A stretch of DNA of 64,000 nt, taken from Deltaproteobacteria bacterium. GTDB taxonomy: Bacteria; Desulfobacterota; GWC2-55-46; DRQE01. This document shows positions 8,624 to 17,983 of the stretch, one piece after another. The notes under the pieces were generated by a model. That model was not told the origin of the DNA. It did not search any database and was given only the letters and a program-made list of their open reading frames with translations. Each line of letters begins with the position of its first letter. Within the stretch, counting starts at the first letter, position 1. Position numbers and translations under genes: made by a program. The stretch spans positions 102,693-166,692 of the forward strand of contig WGFM01000017.1 of assembly GCA_015492245.1 (NCBI GenBank), in the 5' to 3' direction.

Positions 8624-9348
8624 TGCCTCCTCTCTATCCGGGTAAGGATTCCCCTCATCATGCTGACCTCCTTCTTCATAAGCGAGGTTCTGCCAAAGAG
8701 CTTGCGGAAGTTTCGCATAACACTTTCAAGAAGGAACTCGCCTTTTCTATCGGGGTCTCCATAGCCAAGAAGCCTCAGTGTCCTTTCAAGGTGCTCGTAC
8801 ATCCTTTCCACATCTTCCTTGTCGCAGGCAACTATTTTGTGCTCTGCCTTCCTCCCGCTCATCATGAAAAGGTTGTGGCAGACCACCATGACCGCATGGC
8901 TCAGATTGAGCGATGGATAATCTTCTGCAGAAGGTATCTCAAACAGCATATCGCAGCGTGAGAGCACAGGGTTTTCAAGCCCCCGGTCCTCCCTGCCGAA
9001 GAGGATGGCCACCCTGTTATTTCTGCTCCTGTCGTAGATTGTGGGCAGGGCCTCGTCCATTGTAAGAAGTGGCTCGCGAAACTTTCCCTTTCTTCTGGTG
9101 GTTCCTGCAACAAGCCTTACTCCCTCAAGGGCCTCTTCGATATTGCCGCAGATTCGTGCCTTGAGCAGAACATCCTTTGCCCTGCATGCCATCGAATAGG
9201 CATCGTCGTTTCTGAACTCTGCAGGGTTTAGGAGCACAAGGTTCTCGAACCCTGTGTTCTTGAGCACCCTTGCACAGCTACCCATGTTATGGGCACCCTG
9301 GGGCTCAACAAGCACTATGTCCACATACCTGAACTCGCTCAACCCCAT
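8608..9348 (-). CDS. trmJ: tRNA/rRNA 2'-O-methyltransferase, TrmJ-like
   Basis: SPOUT (SpoU/TrmH) methyltransferase of 246 residues. Family motifs are VEPQGAHNMGSCARVLKNTGF near the N-terminus, ILFGREDRGL in the middle and IPSAEDYPSLNLSHA in the knotted SAM-binding region. A C-terminal extension of about 80 residues resembles that of TrmJ, which methylates the ribose of nucleotide 32 in tRNA. The ATG at 9348 overlaps the stop of the upstream FAD gene by one base, implying coupled translation. Confidence 0.87.
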   Translation of the reverse strand: MGLSEFRYVDIVLVEPQGAHNMGSCARVLKNTGFENLVLLNPAEFRNDDAYSMACRAKDVLLKARICGNIEEALEGVRLVAGTTRRKGKFREPLLTMDEALPTIYDRSRNNRVAILFGREDRGLENPVLSRCDMLFEIPSAEDYPSLNLSHAVMVVCHNLFMMSGRKAEHKIVACDKEDVERMYEHLERTLRLLGYGDPDRKGEFLLESVMRNFRKLFGRTSLMKKEVSMMRGILTRIERRHQPEE

Positions 9349-10685
9349 CAAACCCTCTCAGCAATACTCCTTGCCACCACCACCCCGGAGGCTGCTGCCT
9401 GCACAATCCCCCTTGTGACACCTGCGCCATCGCCTGCTGCAAAGAGGTTTTCCCGCTCTGTCTCGAGCTCCCTTGTGAGCCTAAGCCTTAAGGAGTAGAA
9501 CTTGACCTCCACACCATAGAGAAGGGTGCCTGTGGCGTTTATCCCAGGGGCAATTCTGTCGAGTGCTCCGAGCATCTCGAGAATGTCGGTAAGGCACCTG
9601 TAGGGAAGCACAAAGGATAGGTCCCCGGGGGTTGCACCCTCAAGGGTTGGCTTGAGGGGATTACGCCTTATCCTCTCCGGGGTGGAGCGTCTTCCGTGCC
9701 TTAAATCCCCGAGCCTTTGAACCAGTATGTCTCCACCGAGTAGATTCGCAAGCCCCGCAAGGTATCTGCCGTAGGTATGGGGCTCGCGGAAGGGCTCGGT
9801 AAATGTAGTGGACACAAGGATTGCAAAGTTCGTGTTCTCTGTAAGCCTGTGGCTGTAGCTGTGCCCATTGACTGTGTAGAAGCCACGGTGTTTCTCCCTC
9901 ACAACCACCCCATGGGGGTTCATGCAGAAGGTTCTCACCTGGTCATCGAACAGTCTGGATGTGTAGACAAACTTTGCCTCGTGTGCCACATCTGTTATGT
10001 GGCTTAGGACCGAGGCAGGCACCTCAACCCTCACGCCCACATCCACAGGGTTTATTGCAGTAGAAAGCCCAAGCCCCTTTGCCACCCCTTCGAGCCAGTG
10101 TGCCCCGCTTCTGCCAGGGGCAAGCACAAGGAAGGGCGCGCAAAACTCCTTCCCATCGGCACACCTTACCCTCCAGAGCCCCCTTTCCTCTGTCAGCACA
10201 TCTTCTGCCTCCCTGTGGAAGGCCACATCCACCCTGCCTGAAAGTGTCTCCCTCAGGTTCTTGAGCACCTCGAGGCAGCGGTCTGTGCCTATGTGTCTTA
10301 TCCTGAAGGGTATGAACTTGAGCGCCACAGGGGCTGCGGCCTCCTCTATGTGCCTGAGCTCCTCTGTATCTGTGCCCTTGATCTCATCCGGGGCCCCCAT
10401 CTTGAGGAACACGCTGTCCACATACTCTATGAGCTCTTCGAGCCGGCCCTCTTCCACATACTCTTTGAGGAAGCCTCCCACCTCGGCCGAAAGGTTGAGC
10501 TTGCCATCGCTGAAGGCCCCTGCCCCACCCCAGCCGCTGAAAAGCTCCTCTCTTCTCCTCTCTGAAAGGTCTCCACCCTTCTCTATTATGAGCACACGGG
10601 CCATCTTCTTTCTTGAAAGCTCGTATGCACAGAATATACCGGCAGGGCCTGCCCCAACTATTATCACATCATGGCTCTCTGCCAC
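9348..10685 (-). CDS. FAD-dependent dehydrogenase (COG2509-like)
   Basis: Flavoprotein of 445 residues. The N-terminal VIIVGAGPAGIFCAYEL is the dinucleotide-binding fold that holds FAD, followed by an acidic-ended strand (VLIIEKG). Near the C-terminus, LFAAGDGAGVTRGIVQAAASG is the second FAD contact. It resembles uncharacterised dehydrogenases of the COG2509 type, whose substrate is unknown. The start is GTG. It is translationally coupled to trmJ. Confidence 0.8.
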   Translation of the reverse strand: MAESHDVIIVGAGPAGIFCAYELSRKKMARVLIIEKGGDLSERRREELFSGWGGAGAFSDGKLNLSAEVGGFLKEYVEEGRLEELIEYVDSVFLKMGAPDEIKGTDTEELRHIEEAAAPVALKFIPFRIRHIGTDRCLEVLKNLRETLSGRVDVAFHREAEDVLTEERGLWRVRCADGKEFCAPFLVLAPGRSGAHWLEGVAKGLGLSTAINPVDVGVRVEVPASVLSHITDVAHEAKFVYTSRLFDDQVRTFCMNPHGVVVREKHRGFYTVNGHSYSHRLTENTNFAILVSTTFTEPFREPHTYGRYLAGLANLLGGDILVQRLGDLRHGRRSTPERIRRNPLKPTLEGATPGDLSFVLPYRCLTDILEMLGALDRIAPGINATGTLLYGVEVKFYSLRLRLTRELETERENLFAAGDGAGVTRGIVQAAASGVVVARSIAERV

Positions 10686-10762
10686 AGAAAGGCTCCTTGG
10701 TGTCTAATGAAAACATGCCTCACAAAAGTATATCAGAACAGCACTTAAAAGACCATTGGAAG

Positions 10763-10800
10763 AAAAAGGCCAGAGGCATAAAACCTATATACCTCTGGCC
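10763..10800 (-). terminator. Rho-independent terminator of htpX
   Basis: On the minus strand GGCCAGAGG pairs with CCTCTGGCC across a 15-base loop, followed directly by TTTTTCTT. It lies 35 bases after the htpX stop. Confidence 0.85.
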
Positions 10801-10834
10801 ATGGGTTCTTGCAACCTGCCTTACGCTTTGTTGC

Positions 10835-11680
10835 CTATCTCGAAAGGGCCATCGCCTCGAGCCTCTTTATCCTCTCTTCAAGGGGTGGGTGTGTGCTGAA
10901 AAGTTTCACCACGGTGTCGCCACTCAAGGGGCTCACTATGAACATATGGGCTGTTGCCTCGTTCACATCCTGCATGGGTACGCGCTTGTTGTAGTAGCCC
11001 AGTTTGCGCAGTGCATCTGCAAGATAGAGGGGGTTGCCCACTATTTGTGCTCCGTCCTTGTCTGCCACAAACTCCCTCGACCTCGAGATGGCCATCTGTA
11101 TGAGCATGGCTGCTATGGGAGCTATTATGAGCATCACTATAAGGACAAAGGGGTTTGCTCCCTCCCTGCTGTCCCTTCCGCCGAACATGGAGAACCAGAG
11201 GGCCATGTGGGACAGATAGCTTATAGCACCTGCTATGGTTGCTGCTATGGTGGATATGAGCACATCCCTGTTCTTTATGTGGCTCAGCTCATGGGCTATA
11301 ACACCAGAGAGCTCTTCCCTTGAAAGAAGCCTCATTATACCCGATGTTACGGCAACTGCCGAGTGCTGTGGGTTTCTGCCTGTTGCAAAGGCATTGGGTG
11401 TCTCTGTGTGTATGATGTAGACCTTCGGCATGGGCAGCCCCGCCCTGCCAGTAAGCTCTCTTACCGTGCGGTAAAGTTCTGGTGCCTCGCTCTCTGTAAC
11501 CTGTTTTGCCCCGTACATTGCGAGCACTATCCTGTCACTGAACCAGTAGGAGCCAAAGTTCATTATACCGGCGAAGATAAGCCCTATTATGGCCCCCTGT
11601 CTTCCGCCTATGAGATCCCCAAGGAATATGAGTAACGCGGTTAGTGCCGCAAGAAATATTACTGTTCTAATATACCCCAT
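10835..11680 (-). CDS. htpX: Membrane zinc metalloprotease HtpX
   Basis: M48-family protease that degrades damaged membrane proteins. It has an N-terminal hydrophobic hairpin, the zinc motif HELSH in [13 protein letters not shown], the third ligand in [10 protein letters not shown] and further membrane helices between. Length (281 residues) is normal. I prefer ATG at 11680, because the GGAGG ribosome site is too close to the track ATG at 11689, though either is possible. It has its own promoter and terminator, so it is probably a single-gene transcript. Confidence 0.92.
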   Translation of the reverse strand: MGYIRTVIFLAALTALLIFLGDLIGGRQGAIIGLIFAGIMNFGSYWFSDRIVLAMYGAKQVTESEAPELYRTVRELTGRAGLPMPKVYIIHTETPNAFATGRNPQHSAVAVTSGIMRLLSREELSGVIAHELSHIKNRDVLISTIAATIAGAISYLSHMALWFSMFGGRDSREGANPFVLIVMLIIAPIAAMLIQMAISRSREFVADKDGAQIVGNPLYLADALRKLGYYNKRVPMQDVNEATAHMFIVSPLSGDTVVKLFSTHPPLEERIKRLEAMALSR

Positions 11681-11721
11681 GGTTTTCATCCCCTCCGGAT
11701 TTGTATTGTCATCATATCTAA

Positions 11722-11750
11722 ATGATATGTAAAGCTGGCCCTGGTGTCAA
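11722..11750 (-). promoter_or_regulatory. Promoter of htpX
   Basis: Minus-strand TTGACA (11745-11750), a 17-base spacer and TATCAT (11722-11727). The -10 lies inside the inverted repeat ATCAT...ATGAT, a possible operator. Confidence 0.65.
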
Positions 11751-11772
11751 GGGAAACCGACAAACAAAACTC

Positions 11773-11801
11773 TTGAACTTTACCGCTGGTGGTGATACAT
11801 T
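11773..11801 (+). promoter_or_regulatory. Promoter of ssb
   Basis: TTGAAC (11773-11778), a 17-base spacer and TACATT (11796-11801). The predicted leader of about 22 bases carries AAAAGGGGG before the GTG start of ssb. Confidence 0.5.
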
Positions 11802-11829
11802 TAGATTCTAATGAAAAGGGGGTTGTGCT

Positions 11830-12243
11830 GTGGCAGGGGTAAACAAGGTAATCCTTATAGGCAATCTCGGGGCTGACCCGGAGATAAGATATACGCCTGG
11901 TGGTGTGGCAGTTGCAAACCTGAGGCTTGCCACCACAGAGAACTGGACCAACAAGGAGGGCCAGCGCGAGACCCGAACCGAGTGGCACAGGGTGGTGGCC
12001 TTCGGCAGACTCGCCGAGATATGCGGGGAACACCTCTCAAAGGGCAGGCAGATATTCATAGAGGGAAGGATCCAGACACGCCAGTGGGAGGACAGGGACG
12101 GCATCAAACGCTACACCACAGAAATTATAGCCACCACAATGCAGATGCTCGGTAGACCGGAAGACAGAAGTGCCCCGACCGCTGAAGACAAACCAGCAGG
12201 GGCAGAACCGGCCCCGTCAGAACCTGATGATATACCCTTCTAA
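11830..12243 (+). CDS. ssb: Single-stranded DNA-binding protein
   Basis: SSB of 137 residues. The OB fold spans about residues 4-105 ([21 protein letters not shown], then [13 protein letters not shown] and [12 protein letters not shown]). A flexible Pro/Ala/Glu-rich linker follows, and the acidic DDIPF tip recruits replication and repair partners. It starts with GTG after AAAAGGGGG. It is upstream of, and in the same direction as, the quinone operon. Confidence 0.96.
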   Translation: MAGVNKVILIGNLGADPEIRYTPGGVAVANLRLATTENWTNKEGQRETRTEWHRVVAFGRLAEICGEHLSKGRQIFIEGRIQTRQWEDRDGIKRYTTEIIATTMQMLGRPEDRSAPTAEDKPAGAEPAPSEPDDIPF

Positions 12244-12308
12244 CCATCTTTATGAGTGGCAGGCAGACCTCTGTTCATCCTTATAAACCTAATCTTGACT
12301 GAAGGGGG

Positions 12309-13328
12309 TTGTTCACGGAAGTGGGTAAAAAAGCAGAACTGGTGGCACCTGCTGGCAACCTCGCGTCCCTGAAGGCTGCGGCAGAGAACGGGGCAGACAG
12401 CGTCTATGTGGGCTTCAGAGACCAGACCAATGCCAGAAACTTCGAGGGGCTGAACTTCTCGGATCAGGACATAGAAGAGGGGCTTCGCTATCTCCACCAG
12501 AGGGGTAAAGGGCTCTACCTTGCCATAAATACCTTCCCACAGAAAGAGGACTTCCCACGCTGGCAGAAGGCTGTGGACAGGGCGGTCTCTTTCGGCGTGG
12601 ATGCAATAATACTTGCAGACCTGGGGGTACTCTCCTATGCACGCACCAGATACCCTCAACAGGAGATACACTTGAGCGTGCAGGCAAGCTCTTCGAACCA
12701 CGAGAGCATAAACTTCTACAAAAAACACTTCAACATAAAAAGGGTGATTCTTCCAAGGGTGGTAACCCTTGATGAGATAAGATACATACACCAGAATACA
12801 GATGTGGAGCTCGAGGTATTCGCCATAGGCGGGCTGTGTATAAACATAGAGGGAAGGTGTTTTCTCTCAAGCTTCGTTACCGGGGCATCCACCAATACAG
12901 AGGGGGCATGCTCGCCCTCAAGATTCGTGGAGTTCTCTACAGACGAGGGTGGCAACCTCTCGATACGGCTCAACGGCGTGCTCCTTAACAGGCTCTCACA
13001 GGGTGAGGCAAGCCCCTATCCCACCTGCTGTAAGGGTAGATACTTAATGCCCGACGGCACGATCAGCTATCCCATGGAAGAGCCCTCGAGCCTCAATGTG
13101 GTGGAGCTTCTGCCAGGGCTTCTGGAGGCAGGGGTGTGTGCCTTCAAGATAGAGGGCAGGCAGCGCACCAGGGCATACATAAAAGAGGTAACCCGCATAA
13201 TAAGCGAGGCGATAAGAGAATACGAGGCAAACCCCAACTCCTACAGGGTGAAAGAGGAGTGGCTCAACAGAGCAATAAGAACCTTCGAGGGCACAACCCA
13301 GACCCTCGCCTGCTACATGGAGAAGTAA
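12309..13328 (+). CDS. ubiU: UbiU-like peptidase U32-family protein (O2-independent quinone hydroxylation)
   Basis: UbiU and UbiV form an iron-sulfur complex that hydroxylates the quinone ring without O2. Four cysteines are at 177, 184, 201 and 240; their spacing (7, 17, 39) equals that of the E. coli UbiU [4Fe-4S] ligands as I recall them. The U32 core is visible in VAPAGNLASLKAAAENGADSVY and CAFKIEGRQR. The start is uncertain: the TTG used here sits almost on top of GAAGGGGG, and a GTG at 12321 is a reasonable alternative. It is first of six tightly packed genes ending with ubiT. Confidence 0.88.
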   Translation: MFTEVGKKAELVAPAGNLASLKAAAENGADSVYVGFRDQTNARNFEGLNFSDQDIEEGLRYLHQRGKGLYLAINTFPQKEDFPRWQKAVDRAVSFGVDAIILADLGVLSYARTRYPQQEIHLSVQASSSNHESINFYKKHFNIKRVILPRVVTLDEIRYIHQNTDVELEVFAIGGLCINIEGRCFLSSFVTGASTNTEGACSPSRFVEFSTDEGGNLSIRLNGVLLNRLSQGEASPYPTCCKGRYLMPDGTISYPMEEPSSLNVVELLPGLLEAGVCAFKIEGRQRTRAYIKEVTRIISEAIREYEANPNSYRVKEEWLNRAIRTFEGTTQTLACYMEK

Positions 13329-13330
13329 CT

Positions 13331-14236
13331 ATGGAGCTTACCCTTGGACCAGTCCTTTTCAACTGGAAGAGAGAAGAACTCCTCAGGTTCTACAAGGCCG
13401 TTGCAGACAGCCCGGTGGATACAGTCTACATGGGCGAGGTTGTCTGCACAAAAAGACGCTCCCTCTCTGTAAGAGACATAGAGGATATTGCAGCCGCCTT
13501 GAGTAAAAGGGGGAAGAGGGTAATACTTTCCACCCCTGCCATAGTGGCCGGAAAGGAGGAACTCCGCTACATAGAGTCTCTCCTTGCCCTCCCATACCCT
13601 GTAGAGGCGAACGACATGAGTGTGGTGAACATGGCAGAGGGCAAAGAGCTCGTTAGTGGTCCCCACATCGAGGTCTACAACCATGTGGCTGTGGAGTTTC
13701 TCTCAACCCTCGGGATAAAGAGGGTGGTCTTCCCTGTGGAGCTTCCCGCAGAGACCATAAGGTATGTTATAGAAAAGACAGGCATCTATGGGGAAATCGT
13801 AGCCCAGGGAAAACTGCCCCTTGCATTCTCCTGGAGGTGTTATACCCTCAGGGCCCAGGGGCTTAAACGGAGGCACTGCCAGAACCAGTGCTCACGGTGG
13901 CCAGATGGTATGGATATAAAGACACTGGATGGTGAAAGGGTCTTCAACATAAACGGCACATCCATACTGAGCGCAAAACACCTGGCACTGGCAGAACTCG
14001 TAGAGGAGATAAGGGCCATGGGTATAAAGGCATTGAGGATATATCCCCACCACAGCCACACCCAGGGCACCATAGAACTCTACAGAAACGCCCTTGATGG
14101 CAGCATCTCCACAGAAGAGGCCATGGAAGGGCTACGCCGTCTTTACGGAGAGGATCTCGTAAACGGCTGGTTCTCTGGTGGGCCGGGCAAGGATTATCAC
14201 CACACATCAAAAATCCAGGAGGTAATGCGATGGTAG
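13331..14236 (+). CDS. ubiV: UbiV-like peptidase U32-family protein
   Basis: Partner of UbiU, 301 residues. Cysteines at 39, 170, 183 and 187 reproduce the E. coli UbiV ligand pattern (an early Cys, then 13 and 4 spacing). The ATG lies two bases after the ubiU stop; the longer track ORF starts inside ubiU in another phase and is discarded. The last seven bases overlap the phasin-like gene. Cluster type and hydroxylation role are inferred from the family. Confidence 0.88.
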   Translation: MELTLGPVLFNWKREELLRFYKAVADSPVDTVYMGEVVCTKRRSLSVRDIEDIAAALSKRGKRVILSTPAIVAGKEELRYIESLLALPYPVEANDMSVVNMAEGKELVSGPHIEVYNHVAVEFLSTLGIKRVVFPVELPAETIRYVIEKTGIYGEIVAQGKLPLAFSWRCYTLRAQGLKRRHCQNQCSRWPDGMDIKTLDGERVFNINGTSILSAKHLALAELVEEIRAMGIKALRIYPHHSHTQGTIELYRNALDGSISTEEAMEGLRRLYGEDLVNGWFSGGPGKDYHHTSKIQEVMRW

Positions 14237-14634
14237 ACTTTATTGACAGGGCAATACTCATAGGGCTGGGCCTTGAGCAAAAGCTCAAGGAGCTCGTCTC
14301 CGAGCTCGAAAAGAAGGGTAAAGAGAGCAAGGGCAGGGAAGAGGGTGGCCGGGAGGCAGAGGGGCTTTCGGCAACACAGAGGTTCGAAAATGTTATGGTG
14401 GAGGATGTAACCAGGACCATAAGGGACATGCTATCTATACTCAAGGATGGCAAGGACAGGCTCACAGGTGCTATATCCTCCTCCACAGAGGACATTGCAG
14501 AAAAACTGAACCTTGCCACCCGTGAGGAGCTCGAGATAGTAAAAGAGATGGCTCAGGTTGCCCGTGAGAAGGTGGACGAGCTTGAGAAAAAGGTGGAGGC
14601 CCTGGAGAAGAAGACCAAAAAACACAAGGACTGA
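14230..14634 (+). CDS. Phasin-like coiled-coil protein
   Basis: Charged, alpha-helical protein of 134 residues. A short hydrophobic N-terminus (DRAILIGLGLEQKLKELV) is followed by long coiled coil, with ELEKKVEALEKKTKKHKD at the end. It resembles small phasin-family proteins often found beside ubiB/aarF genes. By position it may be a membrane- or lipid-associated accessory factor for quinone synthesis, comparable in shape to UbiK, but there is no clear homology visible. It overlaps ubiV by seven bases. Confidence 0.75.
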   Translation: MVDFIDRAILIGLGLEQKLKELVSELEKKGKESKGREEGGREAEGLSATQRFENVMVEDVTRTIRDMLSILKDGKDRLTGAISSSTEDIAEKLNLATREELEIVKEMAQVAREKVDELEKKVEALEKKTKKHKD

Positions 14635-14655
14635 TCCCTCCAGAAGACTGCTGTT

Positions 14656-16329
14656 ATGACCCATGCCTTCAGAAACATAATGCGCCTCAACAGGATTATA
14701 ACCATCCTCGTTCGCTACGGGTTCGGATGGCTCGTTGCAGAGCTGCGTATTGTGCCCTTCTTCTCCTTCTTCAAGAGGCTGTTTACCTGGGGTAGGCCAG
14801 CCAGGGGGCTCTCTACCGAAGAGCGTATACGGTGTGTGCTCGAAGAGCTGGGGCCCACCTTCATAAAACTGGGCCAGGTTGCATCCACAAGGGCAGACAT
14901 ATTTCCGCCTGCCCTCATAGAGGAGCTGAAGAAACTCCAAGATGCAGTGCCTCCGGTGGGCTTTTCAGAGGTCAAGAAGGTCGTGGAAGGCTCTCTCAAG
15001 ATGCCCCTTAAGAAGGCATTCAGGGATTTCCAGAGAAAGCCTGTGGCCTCTGCCTCCATAGCGCAGGTGCATTACGCCGTGCTTCACGATGGCACAGAGG
15101 TGGCGGTAAAGGTAAAACGCCCCGATATAGAGAAGATTATAGATGCTGATCTTTCGGTAATGTTCTTTCTTGCAAGGCTCCTGTACAGGCACATACCTGC
15201 CTCAAGGCGCTACAGGCCCGTTGAGGTTGTTGAGGAGTTCTCCCGTGTGATACACAACGAGCTCGACCTCTCCATAGAGGGCTCCAACGCAACCATATTT
15301 GCCAGAATATTCAAGGATGACTCGACCGTCAAGATACCTGCCGTCTACTGGGGTTATACCACCCAGGATGTGCTCACCATGGAGAGAATAAGCGGCATAC
15401 CCCTTGATGAGGCGGAAAAAATCCGGAAGCAGGGGCTGGACATAAAAAAGATAGCAGAAAATGGCATAAGGGCATTCTTCAAACAGGTCTTCGACCACGG
15501 TATATTCCATGCAGACCTCCATCCTGGCAACATATTCACCACCGAAGAGGGTGTCATAGTCTATGTGGACTTCGGTATAGTTGGCAGGCTTGACAGAAGG
15601 CTTCGCTACTACCTTGCCACCATGCTCTTTTACCTTGTAAGGCAGGACTACCACAGGATGGCCATGTTGCACCGCGAGATGGGCCTTATAGGCAAGGATG
15701 TGGACATATTCGAGTTCGAGAACGCCCTGCGCGACATTGCAGAACCCATATTCGGCAAGACCCTCGAGGAGATAAACATATCCGCCCTTCTGATGAAGCT
15801 CATACAGACGGCAAGACGGTTCCGCATGAGGTTGCAGCCCAACCTTCTGCTCCTCCAACGCTCCATGGTCATAATGGAGGGGGTGGGCAGACAGATATAC
15901 CCGGAGATCAACATGTGGGAGGTCGCCAGGCCCCTCATATTCAGGTGGATGGTGAAGGAGAAACTCTCTCCAAAGGCATACCTCGAGAAGGGCAGGGAGT
16001 TCACAGAGGAGCTATCCTCCACATTGCTTGATCTGCCAGGACAGTTCCACACACTCCTTGCAACCACCATCAAGGATGAGCTCAGGCTGGGGTTCATACA
16101 CTATGGGCTTGAAGACCTCTCGCACAGTGTGAACAGTGCTGGCAAGAGCATCGCCCTGGGTGTGGTCATAATGTCCCTGGTGCTGGCCTCAACCCTTGTT
16201 ATGGTATACGAGAAGGGACCATCTCTTATGGGCATACCCTACCTGAGCCTTGCAGGCTTCATCCTTGCCATCATTATGGGAATACGGCTTGCCCTCACAG
16301 GCAGAGAGAAACACTGGGAGATGGAATAG
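14656..16329 (+). CDS. ubiB: UbiB/ABC1-family atypical kinase
   Basis: UbiB proteins are ATPases that help extract or handle lipid quinone intermediates at the membrane. The 557-residue protein shows the KxGQ motif (FIKLGQVASTRADIFP), the alanine-rich loop (ASASIAQVHYA), the catalytic region with FHADLHPGN and VDFGIVGR, and two C-terminal membrane helices. Length is typical. It lies between the phasin-like gene and ubiE, whose ATG follows directly after the ubiB stop. Confidence 0.92.
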   Translation: MTHAFRNIMRLNRIITILVRYGFGWLVAELRIVPFFSFFKRLFTWGRPARGLSTEERIRCVLEELGPTFIKLGQVASTRADIFPPALIEELKKLQDAVPPVGFSEVKKVVEGSLKMPLKKAFRDFQRKPVASASIAQVHYAVLHDGTEVAVKVKRPDIEKIIDADLSVMFFLARLLYRHIPASRRYRPVEVVEEFSRVIHNELDLSIEGSNATIFARIFKDDSTVKIPAVYWGYTTQDVLTMERISGIPLDEAEKIRKQGLDIKKIAENGIRAFFKQVFDHGIFHADLHPGNIFTTEEGVIVYVDFGIVGRLDRRLRYYLATMLFYLVRQDYHRMAMLHREMGLIGKDVDIFEFENALRDIAEPIFGKTLEEINISALLMKLIQTARRFRMRLQPNLLLLQRSMVIMEGVGRQIYPEINMWEVARPLIFRWMVKEKLSPKAYLEKGREFTEELSSTLLDLPGQFHTLLATTIKDELRLGFIHYGLEDLSHSVNSAGKSIALGVVIMSLVLASTLVMVYEKGPSLMGIPYLSLAGFILAIIMGIRLALTGREKHWEME

Positions 16330-17079
16330 ATGGATAGAGAGAAAAGGACACACTTTGGATACAGCCTTGTGCCAGAAGAGGAAAAACAGGAAAAAGTTAA
16401 CAGGGTGTTCCACTCGGTAGCCCGAAAATACGACCTTATGAACGACCTCATGAGCCTCGGTATCCACAGGTTCTGGAAACAGGAGGTGGCCAGAAAGACA
16501 GGGCTTCGGTGTGGACAGAGTGCCATAGATGTGGCAGGAGGCACGGCAGATATTGCCATACTCCTTTCACAGCTTGTGGGTGAAAAGGGCAGGGTGGTCG
16601 TATACGACATAAACAAGGACATGCTCGAGATAGGTAGAAGGAAGTGCATAGACTCTGGGATAGTAAAACAGGTGGAGTTCGTCCAGGGTGATGCAGAAAA
16701 GATAAGCTTTCCTGACAATACATTCCACTGTGCAACCATAGGGTTCGGCATAAGGAATGTAACCCACATGGAGCGCGCACTCGGTGAGATGCACAGAGTG
16801 GTAAAACCCGGTGGAAGGGTGGTGTGCCTGGAGTTCTCTCATCCTGTAAATCCGCTGTTCGGAAAACTCTATGATATGTACTCCTTTACGGTCATACCAC
16901 TCCTTGGAGAGGTTGTAACAGGCAACCGTAGAGCCTATACCTACCTTGCAGAGAGCATACGAAAGTTTCCCACACAGGAAGAGTTCAAGAAGATGATGCT
17001 CGATGCAGGGCTTAAAAGGGTGAGATACTACAACCTCACAGGTGGTATAGCAGCAATACATGTGGGTGTGAAGACATGA
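16330..17079 (+). CDS. ubiE: Quinone C-methyltransferase UbiE/MenG
   Basis: SAM-dependent methyltransferase (249 residues) that methylates the ring of demethylmenaquinone or a benzoquinol intermediate. Family motifs are VARKYDLMNDLMSLGIHRFWK, AIDVAGGTADIA (SAM site), GDAEKISFPDNTF, GFGIRNV and VKPGGRVVCLEFS. Its first base follows the ubiB stop, and its end overlaps ubiT by four bases. Sequence alone cannot tell which quinone is the substrate. Confidence 0.94.
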   Translation: MDREKRTHFGYSLVPEEEKQEKVNRVFHSVARKYDLMNDLMSLGIHRFWKQEVARKTGLRCGQSAIDVAGGTADIAILLSQLVGEKGRVVVYDINKDMLEIGRRKCIDSGIVKQVEFVQGDAEKISFPDNTFHCATIGFGIRNVTHMERALGEMHRVVKPGGRVVCLEFSHPVNPLFGKLYDMYSFTVIPLLGEVVTGNRRAYTYLAESIRKFPTQEEFKKMMLDAGLKRVRYYNLTGGIAAIHVGVKT

Positions 17080-17489
17080 GCCTTAAGGAAAGGCTTACAG
17101 AAGAACTCCTTAGACTCATCCATCCCTCTTTGAAGGTTCTGCCCCGCTGGCTCGAGGCGATAGGCGCGGGGGTGTTCATATCCACAGTGGTGGAGAGCCA
17201 TCCCACACTCAAAGAAGAGCTGAAAGATCTCTGTGGCAGGGTGTTTCTCTTCGAGGCAAGGGATATAGAAAAGAGCTTCTACCTCGTTATAGAAGAAGGT
17301 GGGATAAAGGTCCTGCCCCACTGGCCCGACCCCCCACATGTAACCATGCGTGGGGATATCAAGACCCTGTTAGAGCTCTTCACCGGCAGGGAGGATGCTG
17401 ACACGGTCTTCTTTTCCAGAAAACTGGAAATCTCAGGAGATACGGCCAGTGCGGTGCACCTTAAAAACATACTCGCCTCGCTCTACTGA
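17076..17489 (+). CDS. ubiT: UbiT-like SCP2-domain lipid-binding protein
   Basis: SCP2-domain protein of 137 residues (FEARDIEKSFYLVIEEGGIKVLPHWPDPPHVTMRGDIKTLLEL). UbiT is the lipid-binding partner of UbiU-UbiV in the O2-independent pathway and replaces the UbiJ scaffold used with oxygen. Overlap with ubiE and location at the end of the cluster support this assignment. The last seven bases overlap the convergent gene at 17483. Confidence 0.85.
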   Translation: MSLKERLTEELLRLIHPSLKVLPRWLEAIGAGVFISTVVESHPTLKEELKDLCGRVFLFEARDIEKSFYLVIEEGGIKVLPHWPDPPHVTMRGDIKTLLELFTGREDADTVFFSRKLEISGDTASAVHLKNILASLY

Positions 17490-17902
17490 GCCTTCTGATC
17501 AAAGACAATCTCCTTTATGTTTCTCGCAAATATCCTGTAGGTGCCAAAGCTTGTGGTTCCAAAGAGCCTTGCATCCTCGTCAAATGTTATGGCGACGGCC
17601 TCGCCTGTCCTGAGTGTAACCCTGAAGTCCACCATCCCCTCCGAAGAGCTGGACACAAAGACCACCTTTCTTACCTTCTCAAAGGGCACCGTTATAAGTG
17701 CCCTGCCCCTTCTACCCTTGAAATAGACCTCTCCCTCCCAGCTTATATTGTCGCATCTGGTGGTTACCCCCTGATCATCGGTTACAAGGGCGCTGAAGGA
17801 ACTCTCGGGTGTGGGCACCTCTCCCTCGAGACCTATGCCCATACCTGTAAGAAAAAACCACAGCCCCACAAGCACCAGGGCAGAAAAAACAGCCCTTACC
17901 AC
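17483..17902 (-). CDS. Hypothetical membrane-anchored protein
   Basis: Protein of 139 residues with an N-terminal hydrophobic segment (AVFSALVLVGLWFFLTGMGIG) and a soluble, beta-rich remainder. I place the start at GTG 17902, eight bases after AAGGAGGGAG, instead of the TTG in the track. No known domain is recognised. It is divergent from groES and convergent with ubiT. Confidence 0.68.
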   Translation of the reverse strand: MVRAVFSALVLVGLWFFLTGMGIGLEGEVPTPESSFSALVTDDQGVTTRCDNISWEGEVYFKGRRGRALITVPFEKVRKVVFVSSSSEGMVDFRVTLRTGEAVAITFDEDARLFGTTSFGTYRIFARNIKEIVFDQKAQ

Positions 17903-17937
17903 AGAAAAACTCCCTCCTTCTTGCTTGATAATAAACA

Positions 17938-17967
17938 ATTATGAGCCATAATATGAAAAAAAGTCAA
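17938..17967 (-). promoter_or_regulatory. Promoter of the hypothetical gene at 17483-17902
   Basis: Minus-strand TTGACT (17962-17967), an 18-base spacer and CATAAT (17938-17943). It is back to back with the groE control region. Confidence 0.5.
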
Positions 17968-17983
17968 GGAGTTCCAAAAAAAT

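Noticed and set aside
12240-12791. 183-residue minus-strand ORF over ubiU
   Set aside because: Overlaps a gene with exact family cysteine spacing; translation looks like a shadow.
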